Assembly: GCA_902767565.1 (NCBI GenBank)
Contig: CACXHY010000002.1
Coordinates: 1-64,000, forward strand
Direction of reading: 5' to 3'
DNA: 64,000 bases
From: an uncultured Eubacteriales bacterium
Lineage (GTDB): Bacteria; Bacillota; Clostridia; Christensenellales; Aristaeellaceae
The notes under the pieces: model-generated
What the model was told of the DNA's origin: nothing
Databases searched by the model: none
Seen by the model: only the letters and a program-made list of their open reading frames with translations
Part shown: positions 8,033-16,412 of the stretch, piece by piece
Layout: every line of letters starts with the position of its first letter
Position numbering within the stretch: the first letter of the stretch is position 1
Made by a program: the position numbers and the translations under genes

Positions 8033-8154
8033 CATACATCATCCATCTCGTCAAGCACTTGGGTATCGATAGGAGCAAACCACTGCTTAGAGCTATGCAC
8101 GGAATATCGGCCAAACCAGCTGCAGATTGCGAAGAGTTGTGAAGAGTGTTTCAT
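8032..8154 (-). CDS. Possible 40-residue ORF divergent from cas3
   Basis: A short minus-strand reading frame starts MKHSSQLFAICSWFGRYSV and ends DTQVLDEMDDV. A GGGTGG sits just before the ATG and the 7989-8032 hairpin begins at its stop. The composition looks protein-like, but no family was recognised. It may be a remnant of a larger gene. Its place directly upstream of the cas promoter is the only reason to keep it. Confidence 0.25.
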   Translation of the reverse strand: MKHSSQLFAICSWFGRYSVHSSKQWFAPIDTQVLDEMDDV

Positions 8155-8174
8155 AAACCACCCATAAATCAGCA

Positions 8175-8203
8175 TTGTCTCAGCGTTGGTTCTGTGGTAT
8201 ACT
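8175..8203 (+). promoter_or_regulatory. Sigma-A promoter of the cas operon
   Basis: TTGTCT (8175-8180) and TATACT (8198-8203) are spaced by 17 bp. The predicted start is near 8210, about 22 nt before the cas3 start codon. No other convincing promoter lies between cas3 and the array, so it probably drives all cas genes and perhaps the array. Confidence 0.7.
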
Positions 8204-8232
8204 GAGTACAGTTTTTGATCCGGAGGGTGTCC

Positions 8233-10770
8233 ATGCTGTCATCGACGTCGTTTTTGTGGGCGAAGAGCAGACCATTCATGTCGCTGATAACCCATTCGCT
8301 GTGCGCAGGGATCTGCACAGAGGTTTTTCTGTCAGCTCCTTCATCCAGGATGATCCGGGATTATCTGCAAGACCAGTTCGGGCTGGAAGCATCAGAGGTG
8401 CAGCGGCTGGTGAGCTATCTCGCCGCCGTTCATGATATCGGCAAGGCGCATCCCGCATTCCAGGGAAAGGACAGAGACAGGTTTCAGTGCGTTGTGAACG
8501 CTGTTCCGGAATGGCATGGCAAATGCCCGCTAGAGGCCCCAATTGAAGGCTTCCGTCACGAGTACGAGTCTGCGAGAGCATTGAAGCGAATCTGGAGCAA
8601 CTGCGGCTATGATGATGAGCTTGTAACGACCCTGTCAGAAACCATCGCCTTGCATCATCAGAAGCCCCCGCATCGCAATCATTACAAAGGTCCGCGGAAC
8701 ATGCTGTGGGAGACCATGCAGGATGAACTGGAGGAGATGCTCTCACAGCGCTTCCTCCAAGGCACAGAGCTTAGGATGCCAAAGTCGGTTGATGCGGCTT
8801 GCATGCTGGTCTCATCCCTCATTATCCTGATGGACTGGGTCACGTCATCAGCACTGTTTGACGAAGCAGAGGAAATGAGCGAGGAGGAGATCAGGACCTG
8901 TGCCTCCAGATCCCTCTCGCTTTACGGGTTGATCTCTGATGAGCTCTTCCCGAATGTGAGTTCTTTTCATAACCTGTTCCCTGAGATCCTTCGGCCGCGC
9001 CCCCTCCAAGAAGCCTGCGACGGACTGAATGAACTTGCGCCGATCACTATCATCGAGGCCCCGATGGGTGAAGGGAAAACGGAAGCCGCATTGTTTATGG
9101 CAGCGCGAGCCTGCAACGCGCATTATGGCAGGGGAATCTACATGGCGCTTCCGTCCCAGGCCACAAGCAATCAGATCCACACCCGGATGAATGCCATGCT
9201 GGACAGCATGCACTACGGCGGTGCAAGACTCCTGCACGGAACTGCTTTTCTCACAGAGAAGCTGCCGGATGCATTTGCCACCGAAGACGAAATCATCGCA
9301 GCGAAGTGGATCCGCCCATCCCGCATGGGCTTTCTGGGTGCAAACGCCGTAGGAACCGTAGACCAGGCCATGGCCGCTGTGCTCTCCATGAAGTTCAGTT
9401 CGATCCGCCTGGCCGGGTTGAGCAACAAGGTGCTGATCATCGATGAGATCCACGCCTATGACACGTACATGTCACAGATCATCGAGACGCTGCTGCGGTG
9501 GTGTTATGGATGCGGGATCCCGGTGATCCTGCTGTCCGCAACGCTGCAGATGACCCAAAGACAGCGATACCTGGCCTGCTTTGGCACAGACACCGAATCG
9601 CCTCTCTCTGACAGCTATCCTCTGCTGACCCAGGTGTTGCCAAATGGAAGCATTCGGCAGACACCGGTAAACGCATCCGCCCATTATGCCTTTGCCTTCC
9701 GGCCTGTACGCATGAATGACGATGAGGGAGCCATCCCTCGTATGGCCGTCGAAGCGATCAAAGACGGCGGCTGTGTCGCTGTGATGGTCAACACGGTTGC
9801 CAGAGCGCAGAAAGTCTTTCAGTCACTTCGAACTATCGCGGACGACAGCACAACGATCCTCCTGTTCCACAGCCGGTTCCCGTTGGGCAGGCGAGCGGAG
9901 ATCGAGAAGCAATGCGTGGAAGCCTTTGGGCGCGATCGGACCCACAGGCCGAAGAAAGCGATCCTGGTAGCCACTCAGGTCGTGGAACAGAGCATCGATC
10001 TGGATTTTGACGGAATGATCTCCGAACTGGCACCGGTGGATCTTCTCCTGCAGCGCGCAGGACGGCTGCACAGACACCGCGGCAATCCAAGGCCTGCTGC
10101 ACTCAGAGAACCCGTGCTGCATGTGATCCTTCCCTCTGCGGATGCTGACCGCGAGCTGGATCATCGATATGGTGCATCCGGGTATGTGTACGATCCCTTC
10201 CTGCTGTACAATACCGAACAGCAGCTGGCGGCAGAGCGACTGGTACGGATCCCGGAGGACATCCGTGGTCTTGTGGAAGAGGCGTATGCAACCATCTCGG
10301 AGGAGAATCGGGAGGCGTGGCTGAAGCGCCGTTTGAAAGGATTGCTGGAGGAGAACAAGGCGAAAGCCTGCGTCTGGCCAATGCCGAAACCTGATACATT
10401 CTTCCCGGCAGAGACCACAGCCTACTTTGATATCCCGGATCTGGATGACGGAATGGAAGCATCAGCCGAAGCATCCACCCGTCTCGGCGACGACAGTGTG
10501 CGGGTTGCGTTCTGCGCGGAAGACGACTTTGATCGGTTCCGGACTCAGCCCATGACACCGCAGGAGCAGATCGCGCTGTATATGAACAGCGTATCGGTGC
10601 GCATCAAACCGCTGCCGTTCCCGGATTCGGAGAATGCAATGCAGCTGGCAAATGGAAAGCTGGCAGGAATCTGGCTGCTGAGGGGCTTGACCGCCATTGA
10701 TCTCGGCACCGGTGTGATAACGAATGACCCTGTCCTCGGCGTTATCTGGCAAAAAGCGGAGGTGAAATGA
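8233..10770 (+). CDS. cas3: Cas3 helicase-nuclease (type I-E)
   Basis: The effector nuclease-helicase recruited by Cascade to unwind and degrade target DNA. The 845 residues carry an N-terminal HD nuclease domain (HDIGKAHPAF near residue 66, later HEYESAR and HHQKPPH). An SF2 helicase follows: Walker A GEGKT (about 280), DEIH box (about 403), SATL (about 434), QVVEQSIDLDFD and QRAGRLHRH (about 606). A C-terminal extension completes it. The ATG at 8233 is chosen over a TTG 18 bp upstream because GGAGGG sits 5 bp before it. The gene overlaps cas8e by ATGA. All key motifs are intact. Confidence 0.96.
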   Translation: MLSSTSFLWAKSRPFMSLITHSLCAGICTEVFLSAPSSRMIRDYLQDQFGLEASEVQRLVSYLAAVHDIGKAHPAFQGKDRDRFQCVVNAVPEWHGKCPLEAPIEGFRHEYESARALKRIWSNCGYDDELVTTLSETIALHHQKPPHRNHYKGPRNMLWETMQDELEEMLSQRFLQGTELRMPKSVDAACMLVSSLIILMDWVTSSALFDEAEEMSEEEIRTCASRSLSLYGLISDELFPNVSSFHNLFPEILRPRPLQEACDGLNELAPITIIEAPMGEGKTEAALFMAARACNAHYGRGIYMALPSQATSNQIHTRMNAMLDSMHYGGARLLHGTAFLTEKLPDAFATEDEIIAAKWIRPSRMGFLGANAVGTVDQAMAAVLSMKFSSIRLAGLSNKVLIIDEIHAYDTYMSQIIETLLRWCYGCGIPVILLSATLQMTQRQRYLACFGTDTESPLSDSYPLLTQVLPNGSIRQTPVNASAHYAFAFRPVRMNDDEGAIPRMAVEAIKDGGCVAVMVNTVARAQKVFQSLRTIADDSTTILLFHSRFPLGRRAEIEKQCVEAFGRDRTHRPKKAILVATQVVEQSIDLDFDGMISELAPVDLLLQRAGRLHRHRGNPRPAALREPVLHVILPSADADRELDHRYGASGYVYDPFLLYNTEQQLAAERLVRIPEDIRGLVEEAYATISEENREAWLKRRLKGLLEENKAKACVWPMPKPDTFFPAETTAYFDIPDLDDGMEASAEASTRLGDDSVRVAFCAEDDFDRFRTQPMTPQEQIALYMNSVSVRIKPLPFPDSENAMQLANGKLAGIWLLRGLTAIDLGTGVITNDPVLGVIWQKAEVK

Positions 10771-12269
10771 TGTCCAAATCCTATTCTGTGATGTGGGATC
10801 CTGTCATCCCGGTGAGCTTCCTTGATGGCAGCTCGGATGAGATCGGGATCCGGGAAACGTTTGTCCGAGCGCACGAGATCGCCGATCTGCAGTGCGACTC
10901 CCCGCTGGAACGCTATGCCCTGTTCCGTCTGCTGGTTGCGTTTGCCATCGACATGATCCGCCCGGAGAGGGCAGCAGATCGGAAGGCGCTGCTGAAGAAG
11001 GGGCACTTTGATGCAGCCGTGATGGATGACTACATCGCAGCCTGCGAGCAGGATGGCCCGCGCTTCGATCTGTTCGACCCAAAGCATCCCTTCATGCAGG
11101 CTGCATATGATCCGGTGATGGATGAAAAGGCCGTCAAACCCGCAGCCAAGCTTGAAGTCAGCCTGCCGTCCGGCAACAATCACATCTTCCTGGATCACCG
11201 CCCGGAGACCATTCCGACCATGGATCCTGCCGAAGCGTTTCGGGCGATGATCAGCCTGTATGTGTTCTGCACAGCCGGCGCACAAGGCTACCCATCCGGC
11301 GTCAACAATACGCCGCCTGTGTACTCCCGCGTCATCGGACGATCGCTGTTTGAAACTATAGTGCTGAACATGGTCGCGGCAAGAGAGCATCCGACCATTG
11401 AGACCGGGTCCGTTCCCTGGAGAAGCAATGAAACCGTTGTACCGAAGCAGGAATGCGTTTCCATGACCTTGCTGGAGGCGTTGACATGGCAGCCGAGGCG
11501 AATCACCCTGATGCAGGATGAGGATGGGAGGGTTCGCAGCATCGCGCTCCAGCAGGGGAAGAATTTCCGGGGCAACGAACTATGGCGGGATCCCCATATT
11601 GCCTATCGGTGCACGCCGAAGGGAGAATGGAGTTCTGTGAAGCCGCAGGCAGGACGAGCGCTGTGGCGTGACATCGGCACGCTGCTGTCCGATTCGGCCC
11701 ATGCGCGCTTTCGTCCGCCGCTGACTGTCAGCCAGTCCGGAGAACTGCTTGACAGCGTTTCGGTTCCGCTGATCATTCAGCAGATCGGCCTCGTCACCAG
11801 TCAGGCGTCCTATGTATCCTGGACAGAAGACCGGCTGTCCATTCCGATCTGCCTCCTGGAGGATGACCTGCTGGCATCCTTCATCCGGGAGGACGCAGAG
11901 ATCAGCGAATCCGCACAGCGAACACTGGTACAGGGCGTCAATGCAAACTACAGCCACGACAAAAAGAAGAGCGTCGACCTGGCTGAACAGGCCAGATCCC
12001 ACTTCCTCGGGCAGATGCATGATATTCTCTTCTCCTTCAGCATCCCGGATGTGTGCCGGATCAGAGATGAGATCCCGGACGACTTCAGGAGCGAGCATAT
12101 CAAGCGCTTCAGCGAGCTCACGGAAGAAGCTCTGAAAAACACCCTGCGCGAGGTCGTGCAGGCGTCTGGCAGCACAGCGAAGGATTTGCAGAAGCAGGTA
12201 GAGACACAGCGGGCCGTCATCAGTTGGTTCAGAAAATCCATACGCGAAAAGGAGGAAGACAATGAGTGA
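10767..12269 (+). CDS. cas8e: Cascade large subunit Cas8e (Cse1/CasA)
   Basis: A 500-residue protein, the usual Cse1 length. It has family features such as the N-terminal SLDG/IRETFVRAHEI-type region, AAGAQGYPSG-like FCTAGAQGYPSGVNN near 170, and a helical C-terminal bundle. Cse1 reads the PAM and recruits Cas3. It starts within the last codon of cas3 and overlaps cse2 by 8 bp, indicating tight translational coupling. Confidence 0.94.
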   Translation: MMSKSYSVMWDPVIPVSFLDGSSDEIGIRETFVRAHEIADLQCDSPLERYALFRLLVAFAIDMIRPERAADRKALLKKGHFDAAVMDDYIAACEQDGPRFDLFDPKHPFMQAAYDPVMDEKAVKPAAKLEVSLPSGNNHIFLDHRPETIPTMDPAEAFRAMISLYVFCTAGAQGYPSGVNNTPPVYSRVIGRSLFETIVLNMVAAREHPTIETGSVPWRSNETVVPKQECVSMTLLEALTWQPRRITLMQDEDGRVRSIALQQGKNFRGNELWRDPHIAYRCTPKGEWSSVKPQAGRALWRDIGTLLSDSAHARFRPPLTVSQSGELLDSVSVPLIIQQIGLVTSQASYVSWTEDRLSIPICLLEDDLLASFIREDAEISESAQRTLVQGVNANYSHDKKKSVDLAEQARSHFLGQMHDILFSFSIPDVCRIRDEIPDDFRSEHIKRFSELTEEALKNTLREVVQASGSTAKDLQKQVETQRAVISWFRKSIREKEEDNE

Positions 12270-12804
12270 TGCCAAATGGAGCACCGGCAGACTGGACAGC
12301 GGGGGACGCAGTGCGCTCAAGCGCGATGCCGGTGTCATGATGGGCAGCAGCACCCGGGCCATGGAAGCCTTCTATCAGGCATTGAACTTTGCCCCAAAGA
12401 GCCGTGAGCAGGAGGAACAGTGGTACGCCTGTCTCTGCATGGAATGCCTGTGGAAGCCTGAGAACCGCCCCACGTGCATCCGCTTTGAGGAACTGCTGAG
12501 GCGGATGTATCAGAGCAGCGAGACATCGGACAGCATCAAGCGCCGGATCATCACGGTGCTCGATGTGCCCTGGAGCAGAGACGGCTATCTGCTGGGCAAA
12601 CTGAGCAATTTCGCCCGCCTGCTGTACAGCAAAAACAGCAGCGTGATGCCGGATTTCGCGGCACTGGCAGACGACCTGTCCAATTGGAACCATCCGGACA
12701 AGTTTGTGCAGCGGCGCTGGATCCGCACGATCTGCGGCCTGGCCAAAGACAATGACACCAACACCGACGATCATGATAAGGAGGACACTGAAAATGCTGA
12801 TTGA
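12262..12804 (+). CDS. cse2: Cascade small subunit Cse2 (CasB)
   Basis: A 180-residue helical protein with the family's GGRSALKRDAG-type N-terminal motif and WNHPDKFVQRRW near the C-terminus. Two copies normally bind along the crRNA and hold the displaced DNA strand. An AGGAGG site before the start supports it. It overlaps cas8e and cas7e. Confidence 0.92.
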   Translation: MSDAKWSTGRLDSGGRSALKRDAGVMMGSSTRAMEAFYQALNFAPKSREQEEQWYACLCMECLWKPENRPTCIRFEELLRRMYQSSETSDSIKRRIITVLDVPWSRDGYLLGKLSNFARLLYSKNSSVMPDFAALADDLSNWNHPDKFVQRRWIRTICGLAKDNDTNTDDHDKEDTENAD

Positions 12805-13924
12805 AGTCCATATGCTGAAGAACTATCCCCCGGTAAATCTGAACCGTGACGACAGCGGCGCACCCAAGTCCTGCTTCTTTGGCGGCGTACAGCGCGGCCG
12901 CATCTCCAGCCAGTGCCTGAAACGCAGCTGGCGCACTTCCGATGTGTTCAAGAGCGTCGGCAGCTACGGCATTCGGACCCGGAAACTCCCTGAACTGGTT
13001 GCGGATCGTCTGCTGGAACTTGGTGTGGATCCGGAGATCGTGGAAGAAGCCAAGGTCAAACTGACCGGCATCGCCAACAAGGAAGGCAGCACGACCAACG
13101 ATGGTAAGACGGCACAGATCGTCTTCTATTCCAAGGAAGAGATCGACCGCGTTGTGATACGGGTGCAGGAAGCGATCGATGCCGACGGGGATCTGAAGAC
13201 ATTCAAGAAGCGCAAGGCAAAAGAGTTCGATGCTATGAAGGCCGATGCGAAAATCAGCCCTGTCAGCGCCGATATCGCGCTCTTCGGCCGCATGGTCACG
13301 TCGGAGTACTTCATGAATGTGGACGCTTCCATGCAGGTGGCGCATGCCATCTCCACCCACGCCGTCAACCGTGAAAGCGACTATTACACTGCCATGGATG
13401 ATCTCCTGAAGGCCGGTGAGGAAAGCGGCGCCGGTATGGTCGGCGATACGGACTACAACAGTTGCTGCTACTATGAGTACGCGTCCATCGACACGGATGC
13501 GTTGGCTGAAAACCTGAAGAATGCCCCGGATCGGGATGCTGTGATGGAGAAGCTGATCCCTGCCCTGCTGCAGGCGATGGCGTACAGCAATCCCTCCGGC
13601 AAGCAGAACACCTTCGCCGGACAGATCATGCCGGATCTGGTGATGATCGAGTGCAAGCGGGACAAGATCCCTTTGAGCTATGTCAACGCCTATGAGATCC
13701 CTGTTCCCACCTGGGGCAGCGCTCCCCGCATTGTGGAGAACAGTATCAGGCGCCTTGCGGAGCATGTGGACAGCATGGACGATGCCTACGGCCTGCCGGT
13801 GCTGGCCAGGGGCTGGTTCGCGCCTCGCTATGCGGAGATCAAGCCTGCTTCCTGTGAGGCCTATGCGAAGTTCGCGGATCTGATCAAGGCCTGTATGACC
13901 TGGACGCGGGGTGAGGGCGTATGA
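12794..13924 (+). CDS. cas7e: Cascade backbone subunit Cas7e (Cse4/CasC)
   Basis: A 376-residue backbone protein that polymerises on the crRNA spacer. It begins MLIEVHMLKNYPPVNLNRDD and contains the conserved GRISSQCLKRSWR, which contacts crRNA, and the YYEYASID segment. The frame is open further upstream, but ATG 12794 matches the family start and has AAGGAGG upstream. It overlaps cse2 by 11 bp and cas5e by 4 bp. Confidence 0.95.
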   Translation: MLIEVHMLKNYPPVNLNRDDSGAPKSCFFGGVQRGRISSQCLKRSWRTSDVFKSVGSYGIRTRKLPELVADRLLELGVDPEIVEEAKVKLTGIANKEGSTTNDGKTAQIVFYSKEEIDRVVIRVQEAIDADGDLKTFKKRKAKEFDAMKADAKISPVSADIALFGRMVTSEYFMNVDASMQVAHAISTHAVNRESDYYTAMDDLLKAGEESGAGMVGDTDYNSCCYYEYASIDTDALAENLKNAPDRDAVMEKLIPALLQAMAYSNPSGKQNTFAGQIMPDLVMIECKRDKIPLSYVNAYEIPVPTWGSAPRIVENSIRRLAEHVDSMDDAYGLPVLARGWFAPRYAEIKPASCEAYAKFADLIKACMTWTRGEGV

Positions 13925-14577
13925 AGTTCATCCGCCTCTGTTTCCGGGGGCCGCTGCAGAGCTGGGGTGAGCGCAGCCGCTGGGACAGCCGCGACACCGC
14001 CGCCATGCCCACCAAGTCCGGCGTGATCGGAATGATCGGCTGCTGCATGGGCATTCCCCGGGGCGATGACAGGCTTCAGGCCCTGAACGAAGCCCTGCAC
14101 ATTGCCGTGCGGGCCGATCAGCCGGGGCGTGTGATGACGGACTTTCACACGGTGCAGGCTCCCGATGGCCAACGCATATTGAACGCGGAGGGCAAACCAC
14201 GGGGCGAAACCATCCTGACCCCCAAACAGTACCTGCAGGAAGCCGTGTTCACCGTGCTCATCTGGGGTGAGGCCGAGGCAATGGATCAGGCTTATCGCGC
14301 CTTCCTGCACCCGGTGTGGACACCGTATCTCGGCAGGCGGAGCTGCGTGCCCTCCGTGCCGCTGATCCCAGATCTCATTGAAGCGGAGACGGTGGATGAG
14401 GCCATCGCCATCGGTGCGGAGCGTTCGGCGCTGGTTGAGATCGAACAGCTCCCGGGCGACGTGCTTCGGCCGGACGAGCGTCTGATCCATCGGCCCGACA
14501 GCGTGGTGAACGCGTCGTTGAATATGTACAGGCCCAGGGCCGTCCGGGCATCCACGCTGCAGATGAGGGAGGGATGA
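13921..14577 (+). CDS. cas5e: Cas5e (CasD), crRNA 5'-handle binding subunit
   Basis: A 218-residue RAMP protein. It shows the characteristic N-terminal LCFRGPLQSWGE, PTKSGVIGMIGCCMG and YLGRRSCVPS motifs. Cas5e caps the 8-nt 5' handle of the crRNA and contacts Cas8e. It begins in the cas7e stop codon (ATGA overlap) and is followed 3 bp later by cas6e. Confidence 0.94.
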   Translation: MKFIRLCFRGPLQSWGERSRWDSRDTAAMPTKSGVIGMIGCCMGIPRGDDRLQALNEALHIAVRADQPGRVMTDFHTVQAPDGQRILNAEGKPRGETILTPKQYLQEAVFTVLIWGEAEAMDQAYRAFLHPVWTPYLGRRSCVPSVPLIPDLIEAETVDEAIAIGAERSALVEIEQLPGDVLRPDERLIHRPDSVVNASLNMYRPRAVRASTLQMREG

Positions 14578-14580
14578 GTC

Positions 14581-15177
14581 ATGTATCTCACGAAAATCGG
14601 CATGGATCTCCGCCACCCGAGCGCCCGGCAGGGTCTGAAAGATCGTCAGGATCTGCACCGCAATCTCGCCCAGGCGTTCAGCGGGAAGTTCCTTTATCGC
14701 GTACTGACTCGCAGTGATACTTCCTCCCTGCTTGTGCTGAGCGAAGAGCTCCCGGACGCCGGTGCGCTCTCGGCCAGAGGGTATCAGCTGCAGGAGACTC
14801 AGAATGTCTCTGCGCTGAAAGAGAAGTATGCCGATGGTGCGGTGCTGCATTTCGATCTCCTGGCTGCTCCATCCAAGAAAGCGAAAGAGGACGGCCGGGA
14901 CAACAGCCGCCGCGTCTTCCTATCCACTCCCGAGCTTCGTGCGGACTGGCTGAAACGGCAGGGTGACAAATATGGCTTTGAAGTCCTGGAGGTCCACGAG
15001 CCGTCTGCCGAGGAGAAGCTGTCCGTAGGCAGAAACAGCGGCGTGTTTGCGCTGACTGCGGTGGAGCTCGAAGGTGTGCTCCGGATCCGGGATGCCGCTC
15101 GTTTCTGGACCGCGTGGGAGAAGGGGATCGGTCCGGAAAAGGCGTATGGGCTGGGACTCATGCTGCTGAGGCGTTAA
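14581..15177 (+). CDS. cas6e: Cas6e (CasE) crRNA-processing endonuclease
   Basis: A 198-residue protein with the two-ferredoxin-fold layout of Cas6e. His26 in DLHRNLAQAF corresponds to the catalytic histidine (His20 in E. coli, His26 in Thermus). The C-terminal GIGPEKAYGLGLMLLRR is the Gly-rich loop of RAMP proteins. It should cut each repeat just 3' of its stem, leaving the handle ATGAACCG on every crRNA. Confidence 0.94.
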   Translation: MYLTKIGMDLRHPSARQGLKDRQDLHRNLAQAFSGKFLYRVLTRSDTSSLLVLSEELPDAGALSARGYQLQETQNVSALKEKYADGAVLHFDLLAAPSKKAKEDGRDNSRRVFLSTPELRADWLKRQGDKYGFEVLEVHEPSAEEKLSVGRNSGVFALTAVELEGVLRIRDAARFWTAWEKGIGPEKAYGLGLMLLRR

Positions 15178-15197
15178 GGTTGGGAGCGAGTGTATAA

Positions 15198-16124
15198 ATG
15201 GGGAACAACAATTTGCGTGCGCTGCCGAAGCTTCGCGACAGCATCAGCTACGTCTACGCTGAACATGCGATGATTGAGCAGGAAGACTTCTCCTTGGTTA
15301 TCATCCGCAAGGATGGAAACGTTCCGATCCCGGTTGCATCCACAACTTGTCTGTTGTTGGGACCGGGTGTCAGCATCACCCATGCGGCAATCAAGACAGC
15401 AGCCGAAAACGGGTGTTTGATCGTCTGGTGCGGCGAGGGGATTCAAAGCTTCTACGCCGCCGGAACAGGGGAGACGCGCAGCGCTGAAAACCTGCTGCAT
15501 CAGGCAAAACTGTGCATGGATCCCGATCTTCATCTTAAGGTGGTTCAGCGTATGTATCTGCGCCGCTTCGGAGATATCGCGGATGAAACCTATACGGTTA
15601 AGCAGCTGCGAGGCATGGAAGGAGTGCGCGTCCGAGAGGCATATAAGCTTGCGTCAAGAACATATGGAGTACCATGGACTGCCAGAAACTACAAGGCGAC
15701 CGACTGGGACGAGGCTGATCCCGTCAACAGAGCTCTTTCCTGCGCCAACACCGTCCTGTACGGGCTGTGTCATGCTGCGGTCGTGTCATTGGGATTCAGC
15801 CCTGCATTGGGATTCATTCATACGGGCAAGCAGCTGTCCTTCGTCTATGATGTGGCCGATCTGTACAAGGCTGACATCACAATTCCCGCAGCTTTCTCCG
15901 CAGTTAAGGATGGGCATCTCGAAAACCTGGAAGGTCAGGTTCGCAGAAGAGTGCGCAATCTGCTGAGTCATCACAAACTGTTGCGCCGGATTCCGGAAGA
16001 TCTTGAATGGATTTTTCAGGTCAAAGCCGACGGGGAGGAACCGGATGATCATGTCGGTGACATTTGGGACCCATCCGGCAGCCTTCAGGGTGGAAAGAAT
16101 TGGGGTGATGAGTCAACACCATGA
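15198..16124 (+). CDS. cas1: Cas1 integrase (I-E)
   Basis: A 308-residue spacer integrase. The metal-binding residues are all present and fall at the same numbers as in E. coli Cas1: Glu141 (LRGMEGVR), His208 (GFIHTGK), and Asp218 and Asp221 (FVYDVADLY). It overlaps cas2 by ATGA and should form the Cas1-Cas2 adaptation complex. Confidence 0.95.
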   Translation: MGNNNLRALPKLRDSISYVYAEHAMIEQEDFSLVIIRKDGNVPIPVASTTCLLLGPGVSITHAAIKTAAENGCLIVWCGEGIQSFYAAGTGETRSAENLLHQAKLCMDPDLHLKVVQRMYLRRFGDIADETYTVKQLRGMEGVRVREAYKLASRTYGVPWTARNYKATDWDEADPVNRALSCANTVLYGLCHAAVVSLGFSPALGFIHTGKQLSFVYDVADLYKADITIPAAFSAVKDGHLENLEGQVRRRVRNLLSHHKLLRRIPEDLEWIFQVKADGEEPDDHVGDIWDPSGSLQGGKNWGDESTP

Positions 16125-16393
16125 CAGTCCTGATTGTCGAGAACGCCGCGGAGGCAACACGCGGCCAGATCTGCCGTTGGATGTTGGAAGTGAAGCCCGG
16201 GGTTTTCATTGCCAAAGTGAGTGCGATTGTCCGGGAAGCGATCTGGAAACTGGTCAAGGAAGACCAGAGAACGCTCGGGGCGATCCTGGCTTACAGCGCG
16301 CCGACCGAGATAGGGTTTATGCTGGAAATGTACGGAGAACCCAGGAGGAGCATCATCGACATGGACGGACTTCAGCTCATAAAACGAGCCTAA
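16121..16393 (+). CDS. cas2: Cas2 (I-E type)
   Basis: A 90-residue Cas2e. It starts MTVLIVENAAEATRGQICRW and contains PGVFIAKVSAIVREAIW, the classic I-E signature. It scaffolds Cas1 during spacer capture. Its stop lies only 19 bp before the first repeat, leaving almost no room for a separate leader. Confidence 0.94.
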   Translation: MTVLIVENAAEATRGQICRWMLEVKPGVFIAKVSAIVREAIWKLVKEDQRTLGAILAYSAPTEIGFMLEMYGEPRRSIIDMDGLQLIKRA

Positions 16394-16412
16394 ACCCGCA
16401 TAAACACTAAGT

